DNA from: an uncultured Rhizobiaceae group bacterium
GTDB lineage: Bacteria; Pseudomonadota; Alphaproteobacteria; Rhizobiales; Rhizobiaceae
DNA: 64,000 bases
Assembly (NCBI GenBank): GCA_937958815.1
Contig: CALGMR010000006.1
Coordinates: 1 to 64,000 of the forward strand
Direction of reading: 5' to 3'
Part shown: positions 39,927-49,093 of the stretch, piece by piece
Layout of the letters: each line of letters opens with the position of its first letter
Position numbering within the stretch: the stretch's first letter is position 1
Made by a program: the position numbers and the translations under genes
Notes under the pieces: model-generated
What the model was told of the DNA's origin: nothing
The model's database searches: none
Seen by the model: the letters and a program-made list of their open reading frames with translations, nothing else

Positions 39927-40376
39927 ATGAGCAACGTTCCAGCACCTGTGCTCAACGCAGATGAACTCAACGCTTATATAAAAGAAATCTATCCGCAAAT
40001 TCTGGATCAATATCCAGGTCATCACGTGGTGGAAGTTTCCCCCGGCAAAGTTGTGGTGAGAATGGATACGGATGAACGCCATATTCGTGCTGGTGGCACC
40101 GTTTCTGGCCCAACCCTCTTTTCATTGGCGGATATGGGCGGCTATGCCTGCGTCTTGTCTCATGTGGGGCGCGAAGCGCTGGCGGTGACAACCAATCTCA
40201 ACATCAACTTCATGCGCAAAGCCGAGCCCGGCTCTCTATTTGCCCATTGCAATATCTTGAAATTGGGCAAGCGGCTGATGGTTTTCGATTGCACGATTAC
40301 AGCTGGCTCGTCAGACGACATCATAGCCCATGCAACAGGAACCTATGCCATTCCACCGAGCAAAATTGGCAGCTGA
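39927..40376 (+). CDS. PaaI family thioesterase (hotdog fold)
   Basis: RHIRAGGTVSGPTLFSLADMGGYACVLS; start MSNVPAPVLN. Confidence 0.88.
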   Translation: MSNVPAPVLNADELNAYIKEIYPQILDQYPGHHVVEVSPGKVVVRMDTDERHIRAGGTVSGPTLFSLADMGGYACVLSHVGREALAVTTNLNINFMRKAEPGSLFAHCNILKLGKRLMVFDCTITAGSSDDIIAHATGTYAIPPSKIGS

Positions 40377-40433
40377 GACATGAAGACCGCTGCGAAGTAT
40401 GGGGTATAAGACGCCAGAATATGTCGGCGCTCT

Positions 40434-40479
40434 AAAAAATTGAAGCACGGCCCGACTTGGGCAAATCAGACCGTGCTTC
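40434..40479 (-). terminator. intrinsic terminator of the sRNA candidate (could also be read from + as the thioesterase 3' hairpin)
   Basis: Minus strand GAAGCACGG tctgatttgCCCaagtcGGG CCGTGCTTC AATTTTTT. Confidence 0.8.
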
Positions 40480-40562
40480 CCATATGACGCTTGGGGAAAC
40501 GCCAAATGCGCCCAAAACGCTCACTGCCTACCTGGCGGGGTGATGCAGTTTACGTAACGGCA
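40434..40562 (-). ncRNA. candidate intergenic sRNA, about 129 nt
   Basis: Own promoter TTGACA-N17-TAATAC (minus), no good ORF, predicted stem-loops ACUGC/GCAGU and GCGUUUUGGG/CCCCAAGCGU, and a 9-bp-stem terminator with U6. Confidence 0.6.
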
Positions 40563-40568
40563 ATTTTG

Positions 40569-40597
40569 GTATTACGTAAGGTAAGAAATTTTGTCAA
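40569..40597 (-). promoter_or_regulatory. sigma70-like promoter of the sRNA candidate
   Basis: Minus strand TTGACA (40592-40597), 17-nt spacer, TAATAC (40569-40574). Confidence 0.65.
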
Positions 40598-40720
40598 TCG
40601 TGAAATCGCAAATCGAGCAATTGAATTTGAAAAATTTCAATTTTTATATGGTAAAATAATACCGTATTTTTAATTCATTGTTTTTTATATGTAAATTTCA
40701 TACGCTCCGCAAAGTTCCAC

Positions 40721-40749
40721 TTGACCTACATTCAATTTTTTCTTAATCA
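40721..40749 (+). promoter_or_regulatory. candidate promoter of rplM-rpsI
   Basis: TTGACC (40721-40726), 17-nt spacer, TAATCA (40744-40749), about 100 bp upstream of the rplM ATG. Confidence 0.55.
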
Positions 40750-40847
40750 GGCGTCAACAGCTCTGCAGGAATGCGGGGCTTTGTTTTTGTGGCGATCCCA
40801 ATCGGTTCAAAAACAAATCAGTTTTAATCAACATTAGGTCCAACCCT

Positions 40848-41312
40848 ATGAAAACCTTTTCGCAAAAGCCTGCGGAAGTAGAGAAAAAATGGATTTTGAT
40901 CGACGCTGAAGGCGTTGTTCCAGGTCGTCTCGCTTCTTTCGTTGCAAACCGCCTTCGCGGCAAGCATAAGCCAACATTCACCCCTCACGTGGATGACGGC
41001 GACAACGTTGTGATCGTGAACGCAGACAAAGTTGCATTCACGGGCAAAAAATTCACAGACAAAAAATACTACTGGCACACAGGTTATCCTGGCGGCATCA
41101 AAGAACGCACAGCCAAAGCCCTTCTTGAAGGTCGTTTTCCTGAGCGCGTGATGCAAAAAGCTGTCGAGCGCATGATGCCTGGTGGTCCATTGTCACGTCA
41201 GCAGATGAGAAATCTGTATGTCTATGCAGGCCCTGACCACAAGCATGAAGCACAAAAGCCAGAGTCTGTTGACATGGCTGCGCTGAATTCCAAGAACAAA
41301 CGGAGCGCCTAA
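40848..41312 (+). CDS. rplM: 50S ribosomal protein L13
   Basis: [56 protein letters not shown]. Confidence 0.98.
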   Translation: MKTFSQKPAEVEKKWILIDAEGVVPGRLASFVANRLRGKHKPTFTPHVDDGDNVVIVNADKVAFTGKKFTDKKYYWHTGYPGGIKERTAKALLEGRFPERVMQKAVERMMPGGPLSRQQMRNLYVYAGPDHKHEAQKPESVDMAALNSKNKRSA

Positions 41313-41314
41313 AC

Positions 41315-41899
41315 ATGGCTGAAATCAATTCTCTTGAAGAACTCGGTGGCGCTCTTGCTGGCAACACTGCTGAAGGTTCTGCACCAGAAGCTGCTGCTCC
41401 TTTGGCAGTGAACCCTGATGCGCCTGTCTATGAACAAAAACTGGACGACCAAGGTCGCGCCTATGCTACTGGTAAGCGTAAAGACGCTATCGCGCGTGTG
41501 TGGTTGAAGCCCGGTTCCGGCAAAATCATCATTCAAGGCGCTACGAAAAAGCGTGATGTTCAAAAGAAGAACGCTAAAGAAGGCACCAAAGCCTCTAAAG
41601 AGCGTGATTTTACTGAATATTTCGCACGCCCAGTGCTTCAAATGGTTGTCAAACAGCCTTTGATCGCTGCTGACCGTGAAACACAGTTCGATATCATTGC
41701 TACCGTTTCTGGCGGCGGTCTTTCCGGCCAAGCTGGTGCGTTGCGTCACGGCATTTCAAAAGCTTTGACACATTATGAGCCTGCCCTTCGCGGCACGTTG
41801 AAAGCTGGTGGGTTCCTCACACGCGACAGCCGTGTTGTTGAACGTAAGAAATACGGCCGCGCAAAAGCCCGTCGTTCTTTCCAGTTCTCAAAGCGTTAA
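41315..41899 (+). CDS. rpsI: 30S ribosomal protein S9
   Basis: [23 protein letters not shown] ... [24 protein letters not shown]. Confidence 0.97.
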   Translation: MAEINSLEELGGALAGNTAEGSAPEAAAPLAVNPDAPVYEQKLDDQGRAYATGKRKDAIARVWLKPGSGKIIIQGATKKRDVQKKNAKEGTKASKERDFTEYFARPVLQMVVKQPLIAADRETQFDIIATVSGGGLSGQAGALRHGISKALTHYEPALRGTLKAGGFLTRDSRVVERKKYGRAKARRSFQFSKR

Positions 41900-41929
41900 G
41901 GCTCCCCGAAATTCACCTTACGGTGTATC

Positions 41930-41959
41930 AAAAGGCGGGCCTTACGGTCCGCCTTTTTT
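41930..41959 (+). terminator. intrinsic terminator after rpsI
   Basis: AAAGGCGG-gccttacggt-CCGCCTTTTTT. Confidence 0.9.
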
Positions 41960-42018
41960 GTTTGTGGATTTCTCTTTTGCAGAACCGCCCTACCACTTAG
42001 TGCTCATTGGAAAACGAC

Positions 42019-42987
42019 ATGACACGCGAAAAATATCCTGGCATGGACAATGCCTTTACCGCCAAGACACTGCACGATCAGTCGAAAGATCCGACTTACG
42101 CCGGCGCGCTTTCTTTTATGCGGCGGAAATATACGACGGATTTGACAGGCACAGATGCTGTGGTTTGGGGGCTTCCCTTGGACACCGCCACATCCAATCG
42201 GCCTGGCACCCGGTTTGGGCCACGCGGCGTGCGTGAAGCGTCATGCGGCATGGACAATGATCCGCAATATCCGTTCCAGTCTCGCTTGTTCGACGACATG
42301 GCTGTCATTGATTATGGCGACTGCTATTTCTACTACGGGCGGCAAGACCGTGTGCCGATGATTATTGAGGAATGCGCATCGACCATCATCAATGCTCCCT
42401 CGTCTCCGTATTTGCTTTCCATTGGCGGTGACCACTTTGTCACCTATCCGCTGTTGAAAGCGCATGCTGAGAAACACGGCCCGATTGCACTGGTGCAATT
42501 TGATGCCCATCAGGACACTTGGGATGATGAAGAAGGGGCTGTTGACCACGGAACGATGATCACTCGTGCTGTGAAGGAAGGCATTATCGATCCGGACAAA
42601 AGCATTCAAATCGGCATTCGCACCCATGCGCCAAAAGACTATGGCATCGAAATTCTCTATGCGCTTGATTGCCATGAAATGGGGCCGATTGAAATGGCCA
42701 AGCGCGTCTATGATCGTGTGGGCGGCGCGAACGTCTATCTGACTTTTGATATTGATTGCCTTGACCCTGCCTATGCGCCAGGAACAGGCACACCTGTTGT
42801 GGGTGGGCTCACTTCGGCGCAAGCGCTTTTGACGTTGCGGCATTTGAAAAATCTAAACGTTATTGGGTCAGATGTGGTAGAGGTTGCCCCCGCTTATGAT
42901 CACGCGGATATAACATCCAATGCAGGAGCGACGGTTGCCATGTATATGTTGGGAAATCTTTGGGAACGACGACATAAGAAGACCTAA
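42019..42987 (+). CDS. speB: agmatinase / arginase-family ureohydrolase
   Basis: SIGGDHFVTYPLL, VQFDAHQDTWDD, LTFDIDCLDPAYAPGTGTPVVGG metal-binding motifs. Confidence 0.93.
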   Translation: MTREKYPGMDNAFTAKTLHDQSKDPTYAGALSFMRRKYTTDLTGTDAVVWGLPLDTATSNRPGTRFGPRGVREASCGMDNDPQYPFQSRLFDDMAVIDYGDCYFYYGRQDRVPMIIEECASTIINAPSSPYLLSIGGDHFVTYPLLKAHAEKHGPIALVQFDAHQDTWDDEEGAVDHGTMITRAVKEGIIDPDKSIQIGIRTHAPKDYGIEILYALDCHEMGPIEMAKRVYDRVGGANVYLTFDIDCLDPAYAPGTGTPVVGGLTSAQALLTLRHLKNLNVIGSDVVEVAPAYDHADITSNAGATVAMYMLGNLWERRHKKT

Positions 42988-43057
42988 GACTTTGATTCAA
43001 CGTGTTGGCATTCTGAATCCGCCAACTGCCCCAAATACCTGATATATTGAGATGATT

Positions 43058-43972
43058 ATGAAACCGAAAATTTTTGTAGACGGCGAACATGGCACAACAG
43101 GCCTCCAGATTCTGGAGCGGTTGGGCAAGCGCGATGACATAGAACTGCTGTCCATTGCTCATGAAGATCGTCGTGATCAGGCGGTGCGGAAAGCGCTGTT
43201 GAACGAAGCTGATTTTGCAATTTTGTGCCTGCCCGACGACGCTTCGCGCGAAGCTGCAAGCATGGTTGCCGATGGCACCACGCGGTTGATTGATGCCTCC
43301 ACGGCACACAGAACCAACCCCGATTGGGTGTTCGGTTTTAAAGAGCTGGAACCCGGCCATGCGGACAAAATCGCCAAGGCACGTTTTGTGGCAAACCCTG
43401 GGTGCTATTCCACGGGCGCGATTGCCCTCATTCGCCCCCTCACCCAAGGCGGTGTTTTGCCCAAAGACGCGCTGATTTCGATCAATGCTGTTTCTGGTTA
43501 CACAGGCGGCGGCAAGGGTTTGATCGCGCAAATGGAAGGCGATGGCGAGGATGCAATTGACGCACCGCATTTCCTATACGCCACCCAGCTTGCCCACAAA
43601 CACGTTCCCGAAATCACCGAATATGGCCTGTTAGAAAACAAGCCGATTTTTTCACCAAGTGTGGGACGTTTTCCCCAAGGGATGATCGTGCAGTTGCCGC
43701 TCCATGTTGCAGCGCTGAATGCATCATCACGCAAAGACGTTCACGCGTATCTTGCCGCCCATTACAAAGGTTGCGAACATGTGCGCGTGGCCGATTTGGC
43801 GGAGAGTGACGCCGTTGCGCGCCTCGATCCAACCAAACTGGCGGATACAGACACAATGGAAATTCATGTGTTTGGCAGCGATGAACAAGTCAATCTCGTA
43901 GCCCTGCTCGACAATCTAGGCAAAGGCGCATCGGGTGCATGCGTTCAAGCCTTGGATTTGATGATTGGGTGA
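43058..43972 (+). CDS. argC: N-acetyl-gamma-glutamyl-phosphate reductase
   Basis: KIFVDGEHGTTGLQILERLGKRDDIELL; NPGCYSTGAIALIRPL. Confidence 0.94.
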   Translation: MKPKIFVDGEHGTTGLQILERLGKRDDIELLSIAHEDRRDQAVRKALLNEADFAILCLPDDASREAASMVADGTTRLIDASTAHRTNPDWVFGFKELEPGHADKIAKARFVANPGCYSTGAIALIRPLTQGGVLPKDALISINAVSGYTGGGKGLIAQMEGDGEDAIDAPHFLYATQLAHKHVPEITEYGLLENKPIFSPSVGRFPQGMIVQLPLHVAALNASSRKDVHAYLAAHYKGCEHVRVADLAESDAVARLDPTKLADTDTMEIHVFGSDEQVNLVALLDNLGKGASGACVQALDLMIG

Positions 43973-44249
43973 TCGCGGCGACCCTGCTTGTGTTCGGCAG
44001 GGATTCTGCGCAACAGCCCCGACCATTTTTGAAAAATTCCGATAAAGGTACCCGTATTCCGCAATTTTGCTCATAGAACGCTTGTTCCATGAGCACGCGC
44101 TCTCTTTGTGATTGGTACTTTTGATTTTTGGGGCTGCGTTTTGGTAATACAAACATCGGACTGTCTAAACACTCTTGATTTTCATAATTGAAAATATAAG
44201 CTTACTTTCTCCTCACAAAAGTGTCGTTTAAGAAGATCTTTTTTCAAAT

Positions 44250-45119
44250 ATGAAAAACATGAATTGGAATGACCTTAAGATTTTTCTTCTTGTCGCCGAA
44301 GGTGGTGGCTTGAGTTCAGCGGCTCGGAAGCTCAACACCAGCGTGCCCACGATTGGGCGCCGAATGTTGGTTTTAGAAGAAGCCGTAGGAAAGCCGCTGT
44401 TTCATCGTTCACAATCTGGATATTCCTTGACGAAAAATGGCGAAACGCTGTTGACCAAAGTTCGCCCCATAAAAGCTGCCATCTTTCCGTTGGAGGAATG
44501 GTTGGTTCCCGACCACAAAAGACCGCTCGTGCGTATTTCAGCAGGCACTGGGACAGCTGCTTTTCTGGCAGATCGCTTTTCAGAATTGTGGAGCAGCGCA
44601 GATTCATTTCAACTGGCCTTTGTGACCGCCGAAAAGCCTCTTGATATTTCACACCGAGAGGTGGAAATCGGAATTCGAAATCGACCCGCGGAGAGCGGAA
44701 ACCTTGCCTCTCGAAAGTTGCAAAAAGTTTGTTTCGCACCGTATTTCAATCGTCACATTCAGCAAAGTGAAGACTCCGGTTGGGTGGCCATCGATCATGA
44801 GAACGCGGTACACCCTGCTGCGCATTGGGTTCTCAATCAGAAAAATATGTCTGTGAATGCCTGGGCAAACTCACCGGCAACACTGCACAGCTTGATCAGA
44901 GCTGGAGCAGGCATAGGCGTTATGCCCTGCTTTATCGGCGACCGAGACCAAACTCTAAAACGTTACAGCCCCGTCATAGACGAACTCACGGAAAGCCAGT
45001 GGCTGGTAACCCACGGAGATGATCGCCACCGCCCTGAAGTGCGAACCGCTGCAGACCGCATAGTCAAAACTCTCCTAAAAGAAGGCCCGCTATTGTCAGG
45101 AGAACGCCCCATAGACTGA
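44250..45119 (+). CDS. LysR family transcriptional regulator
   Basis: MNWNDLKIFLLVAEGGGLSSAARKLNTSVPTIGRRMLVLEEAVGKPLFHRSQSGYSLT HTH. Confidence 0.92.
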   Translation: MKNMNWNDLKIFLLVAEGGGLSSAARKLNTSVPTIGRRMLVLEEAVGKPLFHRSQSGYSLTKNGETLLTKVRPIKAAIFPLEEWLVPDHKRPLVRISAGTGTAAFLADRFSELWSSADSFQLAFVTAEKPLDISHREVEIGIRNRPAESGNLASRKLQKVCFAPYFNRHIQQSEDSGWVAIDHENAVHPAAHWVLNQKNMSVNAWANSPATLHSLIRAGAGIGVMPCFIGDRDQTLKRYSPVIDELTESQWLVTHGDDRHRPEVRTAADRIVKTLLKEGPLLSGERPID

Positions 45120-45186
45120 CAATATTTCGTTTCACGGCAAAACGGAACACTTTGCAATTGGAACTTTAGCCCTCTAATCAGTCTGC

Positions 45187-45540
45187 ATGTTGCTGCTCGA
45201 CAATATCATTACGGACAAAGGGTCGAAATATTCTGTTTCTGGTGGGGTGTGCTGTTCTGCGGACGAGGCTAAAGCCTTTGTTGCGGAGTTAAAGCGCACG
45301 AAAAAGTTTGCAAAGGCCACCCACAACACTTGGGGTTTGATTTGCGAAGATGGTGCAATCAAAGCGGATGACGGGGAATCTGGTGCTGGCATGGTGATTT
45401 TGCGCATGTTGGAACGCGAAAACGTGCACAACCATGTGGTGGTGGTCACGCGTTGGTTTGGCGGCAAGCATTTGGGCGGAGATCGCTTTCGCCACGTTCA
45501 AACTGCGGTGCAAATGTATCTGGATGAAGCCAAACTCTAG
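45187..45540 (+). CDS. YigZ/IMPACT N-terminal domain (UPF0029) protein
   Basis: DEAKAFVAELKRTKKFAKATHNTWGLICEDGAIKADDGESGAGMVILRMLERENVHNHVVVVTRWFGGKHLGGDRF. Confidence 0.85.
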   Translation: MLLLDNIITDKGSKYSVSGGVCCSADEAKAFVAELKRTKKFAKATHNTWGLICEDGAIKADDGESGAGMVILRMLERENVHNHVVVVTRWFGGKHLGGDRFRHVQTAVQMYLDEAKL

Positions 45541-45619
45541 CGCATCCATCACGCATTAGTGCGAGTGCGACAGTGCAAATTCATTGCACGGTTTTGGTTT
45601 GCATTGCTAACACTGTGCC

Positions 45620-45997
45620 ATGCGCATTGCCTTGCTCTTCATATTTGTAACCTTACCCAGTTTAGTTCTCTCTGCTGAACGGGACGCGTTTTATGGCACT
45701 TGGGGCACACCCAAGCAATGCGCACGCGCACCCATAAAGGTGGGTGGGACGCTTTTGGCAAAGCCCTATGAGATTAGTTCAGGCTGGTTGCGGCAAGGCG
45801 ATTTCTGGTGCCGCTTGGACTGGGGGCGCCCTATAGAAAAGCGCGAGAACGGATTGTTTACAGCAGCCAATGCCCAGTGTGGCGAAGATTCTGTTCGCGG
45901 ATATTTCCTTCGCATGAAACTGTCAGACGAGAAGCTTACACTGCTGTGGGATTTCCCAGTCTCCAATGGCCCACTCAACAGATGCACCAAGCCGTAA
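45620..45997 (+). CDS. small secreted protein of unknown function
   Basis: Signal peptide MRIALLFIFVTLPSLVLSAERDAFYGTWG; four Cys in the mature region. Confidence 0.65.
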   Translation: MRIALLFIFVTLPSLVLSAERDAFYGTWGTPKQCARAPIKVGGTLLAKPYEISSGWLRQGDFWCRLDWGRPIEKRENGLFTAANAQCGEDSVRGYFLRMKLSDEKLTLLWDFPVSNGPLNRCTKP

Positions 45998-46129
45998 GCC
46001 GTAGAATTTCGAACCTGATCACTGATTGCTGATCTGGTGTGATTGGGCTTATTTGGGGCGCTGTCTATAGTGATCATCCGCGCTAAACCATGCGCGCAGA
46101 GTTTCACTGACTTGCAAAAGGGCTTTTCA

Positions 46130-47518
46130 ATGACGTCGACGAGCAACACAAAGTTCCCCGCCCTACTGACCGCATTATTGGTCATGTTTTCTTTCATCAC
46201 GTTTGGCAGCGCTTACGCGCAAAAGGCAAAGCCGCTGCCAGACTATGTGGTGAAGAAATTCGGCAAACCGCCAGCGATCCCAAATGGAGCCCTTTCCGCA
46301 GAACTCTCATCTGCGGTTCAGGTGGCGTTTGTGGACAGCATGGTTGAATCCACCTGGGGCAAAGAGCAGACGGATTCTTTGGAAACCATCACCAAGTCAA
46401 AAGACCCACGACTTGGGTGGATCATCAGCGACCTTATGCGCTTTGCAAACAGCCGTGATCTGAACTTTCTGCTCACCGCTGCTGCTTCCGAACTGTTGGG
46501 CAAGCAGATGAATGTTCAAAACAGTTGGGGAGACGTTACCGATCACCTCATTGCTTGGGACGTTCCAGCCCCGCCGGATTATCTTCGTGTGAAGCGTGCG
46601 ATTTTCACAAATATCGTGCCCGGTTGGGATAAGATATTTGTTGAAGGAAACATCGACTGGCGTCATGTTTCTTGGGGCGGCGTTTTGATTGATGACCGCT
46701 CTTACGACACGACGGATGATTTGTGCAATTGCATCCCAGCTGCTGATAATCCTGAGGTGAGCAGTGCTGCAGACGCAAAATGGTTGAAAGACGATGACAT
46801 TGTCTTTGGTGTTGAAGTAAACGGCGAATACCGTGCTTATCCCCGTCAAATCATGGAAGTGCGGGAAATGGTCAACGACACGTTAGGTGGCAGAGACCTC
46901 GGCATTCCCTACTGCACGCTTTGTGGCGCGGCGCAGGCCTATTTCACAGATCAATTGCCCGCAGGTGTTGAACGTCCAATTCTGCGCACGTCTGGTCTGC
47001 TCATTCGTTCCAACAAGGTTATGTACGATCTCACAACTTATTCCGTGTTCGATACATTTCTTGGAACAGCCGTGACCGGCCCTCTTGCCAAAAAAGGCAT
47101 CAAGCTCAAGCAGGCAACAGTTGTGACAACCGATTGGGGCACGTGGAAAAAGGCTCACCCGCAGACGACGGTATTGCTGGAAAAATATGCTCTTGGCCGC
47201 GATCCTGATTTCCGCAACGGCCGCGATGCCAATGGCCCCATCTTTCCTGTTGGCGATGTGGATCCACGCTTGTCCGTGCATGAAGACATCATTGGTGTGG
47301 TGACTGCATCTGGCAAGCCAGTGGCGTTCCAAAGAAGCAAAGCCATTGCAGCGCTCACGAAGGGCGAAGAAATCAAGTATGAAAACGTTCGCCTGAAACT
47401 GGATGGCGGCGGTGTGCGCGCCGAAGATGTGAGCGGTTCTGACCTTGGCAGCCATCAGGCATTTTGGTTTGCTTGGTCTCAATTCTATCCCAAAACGGCG
47501 CTTTGGCCGCAAACATAG
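46130..47518 (+). CDS. DUF3179 domain-containing secreted protein
   Basis: VFGVEVNGEYRAYPRQIMEVREMVNDTLGGRDLGIPYCTLCGAAQAYF ... GLLIRSNKVMYDLTTYSVFDTFLG. Confidence 0.85.
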   Translation: MTSTSNTKFPALLTALLVMFSFITFGSAYAQKAKPLPDYVVKKFGKPPAIPNGALSAELSSAVQVAFVDSMVESTWGKEQTDSLETITKSKDPRLGWIISDLMRFANSRDLNFLLTAAASELLGKQMNVQNSWGDVTDHLIAWDVPAPPDYLRVKRAIFTNIVPGWDKIFVEGNIDWRHVSWGGVLIDDRSYDTTDDLCNCIPAADNPEVSSAADAKWLKDDDIVFGVEVNGEYRAYPRQIMEVREMVNDTLGGRDLGIPYCTLCGAAQAYFTDQLPAGVERPILRTSGLLIRSNKVMYDLTTYSVFDTFLGTAVTGPLAKKGIKLKQATVVTTDWGTWKKAHPQTTVLLEKYALGRDPDFRNGRDANGPIFPVGDVDPRLSVHEDIIGVVTASGKPVAFQRSKAIAALTKGEEIKYENVRLKLDGGGVRAEDVSGSDLGSHQAFWFAWSQFYPKTALWPQT

Positions 47519-47539
47519 TGTTCAGCGGTGCGTGTCAGC

Positions 47540-49066
47540 TTACCTGACACTCCACTCCACGGGTTGTCGCAAAACGTTCGACAACCCTGAAATTCTGCGA
47601 TCCAAACGCTCGCCTTCCATTTCGGCCAAATGTTTTGGCACGGTTATTTCAAATATTTCATCGCCACGCCTGAATTCAATCTCCGGCAAAATTCCGGGCA
47701 TGGCGGCAGAGAATAAATATCCCACCCGGAACAGTGCACCCAATAGTTTTGCCCTTTCAGTGATGCGCTTGTTTGCAACAACGCCAATGGCTGGGCGTGC
47801 ATTGTCATTCACCAAACCTTCATGACGGTAAAAACTCGACAAAGCCAAATAGGCGCGACCTGGATGGTTCACACCGACGAAATTCGCGTTTGAAATCAGG
47901 TTCAAAGCTTGGTCGCCGCGATAGTCTGGATGGGAACGCCACGTAATATCAGCCAGCAAACAAGCTGCCTTGCGGAAGCGCGCCTCTTCTTTTGTTTCCT
48001 TCATACCAAAGGTTTTGAAAGCCTGCTTAGTCCACTGTGCCAATTCACGGGAATGTACAGGAGACCGCGCGCGCAGAACCGCCATTTCTTCGGCGGCCGT
48101 GATGAGAGGGTCCGCCTTTTTCACTTTGTCTGGCAGCAGTGAATATAAATATCCTTCACGCACACCAACCGCCGAAAAGACGATTTTGTCCGGGTTCATG
48201 ATATTGATGATTTCATTCAGCAAGATCGCACCATAAGGCAACAAATTGCGACGGTTGGAAGATACTGCGTTGATACCCCGCACCGCTGAACTTTTCGTGG
48301 TCGTCAGCCGTTTGCAGAGCTTTTTAGCCTCTTCCTGTGAAATTTCGTAGTTGTGCATCACGTGAAGGGGATAGTTGCATCGCGCCATATGCAGACGCCC
48401 CATGGCGCGCCATGTTCCGCCAACCGCATAAAATGTTTGACCTTTGGACGCTTTTAAAACGGGATTGTTTTTGAGAGCTTTCTTGACCAGATCGCGCGCG
48501 GCTTTAATTGATCCGCCGCTTTCATCTTGCAAGCGCAGACCTCCAAGTGGAAGCGTCAGCCCCTCACCCACAGGCTGTTTGTCAACGGCTGTAAACTCAA
48601 CACTGCCGCCGCCCATGTCAGCACTCACACCAACGGGGTTCATAAAGCCGCAAACGATTCCGTAGGCCGCATAGAGTGCTTCTTCTGCACCCGTCAAAAC
48701 ATGAATGGTGCTGCCCAAAGCCTTTTCGGCATCTTTTACAAATGCAGGCCCGTTTTCCGCTTCACGGGCCGCGGCTGTGGCAAGAGTGTAAATTTCATCA
48801 GCACCTGCTTGTTTCGCCAACATGCGAAATCGTTTCAAGCCTGCCAGCGCGCGCACAACACCTTCTTCATCCAACTTGCCTGTCGTGGCGATGTGTGCAC
48901 CGAGACCGCACAAAATCTTCTCATTGAACAGCGGCGTGGGAGAGCGTGACAAGCCTTCGTAGACAACGAGACGAACCGAGTTTGAACCAATATCGACGAT
49001 GGCCACTGGCGACAGTTTGCGCAAACGCCCTTGGGCTTTGAGAATGGATTTTAGTGTCCGTGCCAT
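47540..49066 (-). CDS. ppx: exopolyphosphatase (Ppx/GppA family)
   Basis: VAIVDIGSNSVRLVVYEGLSRSPTPLFNEK; SADMGGGSVEFTAV. Confidence 0.95.
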   Translation of the reverse strand: MARTLKSILKAQGRLRKLSPVAIVDIGSNSVRLVVYEGLSRSPTPLFNEKILCGLGAHIATTGKLDEEGVVRALAGLKRFRMLAKQAGADEIYTLATAAAREAENGPAFVKDAEKALGSTIHVLTGAEEALYAAYGIVCGFMNPVGVSADMGGGSVEFTAVDKQPVGEGLTLPLGGLRLQDESGGSIKAARDLVKKALKNNPVLKASKGQTFYAVGGTWRAMGRLHMARCNYPLHVMHNYEISQEEAKKLCKRLTTTKSSAVRGINAVSSNRRNLLPYGAILLNEIINIMNPDKIVFSAVGVREGYLYSLLPDKVKKADPLITAAEEMAVLRARSPVHSRELAQWTKQAFKTFGMKETKEEARFRKAACLLADITWRSHPDYRGDQALNLISNANFVGVNHPGRAYLALSSFYRHEGLVNDNARPAIGVVANKRITERAKLLGALFRVGYLFSAAMPGILPEIEFRRGDEIFEITVPKHLAEMEGERLDRRISGLSNVLRQPVEWSVR

Positions 49067-49093
49067 GTGTCCATCTCATACATAAGGGATTTC

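Noticed and set aside
42241-42843. 200-aa minus ORF over speB
   Set aside because: Antisense to conserved agmatinase; no domain-like pattern.
43973-44005. CCCTGC...GCAGGG hairpin after argC
   Set aside because: Six-bp stem without a following T-run; too weak to call a terminator.
43890-44156. Small minus ORFs between argC and the LysR regulator (88 and 78 aa)
   Set aside because: Overlap the argC 3' end in two competing frames, with no recognisable signature or RBS; not strong enough to call.
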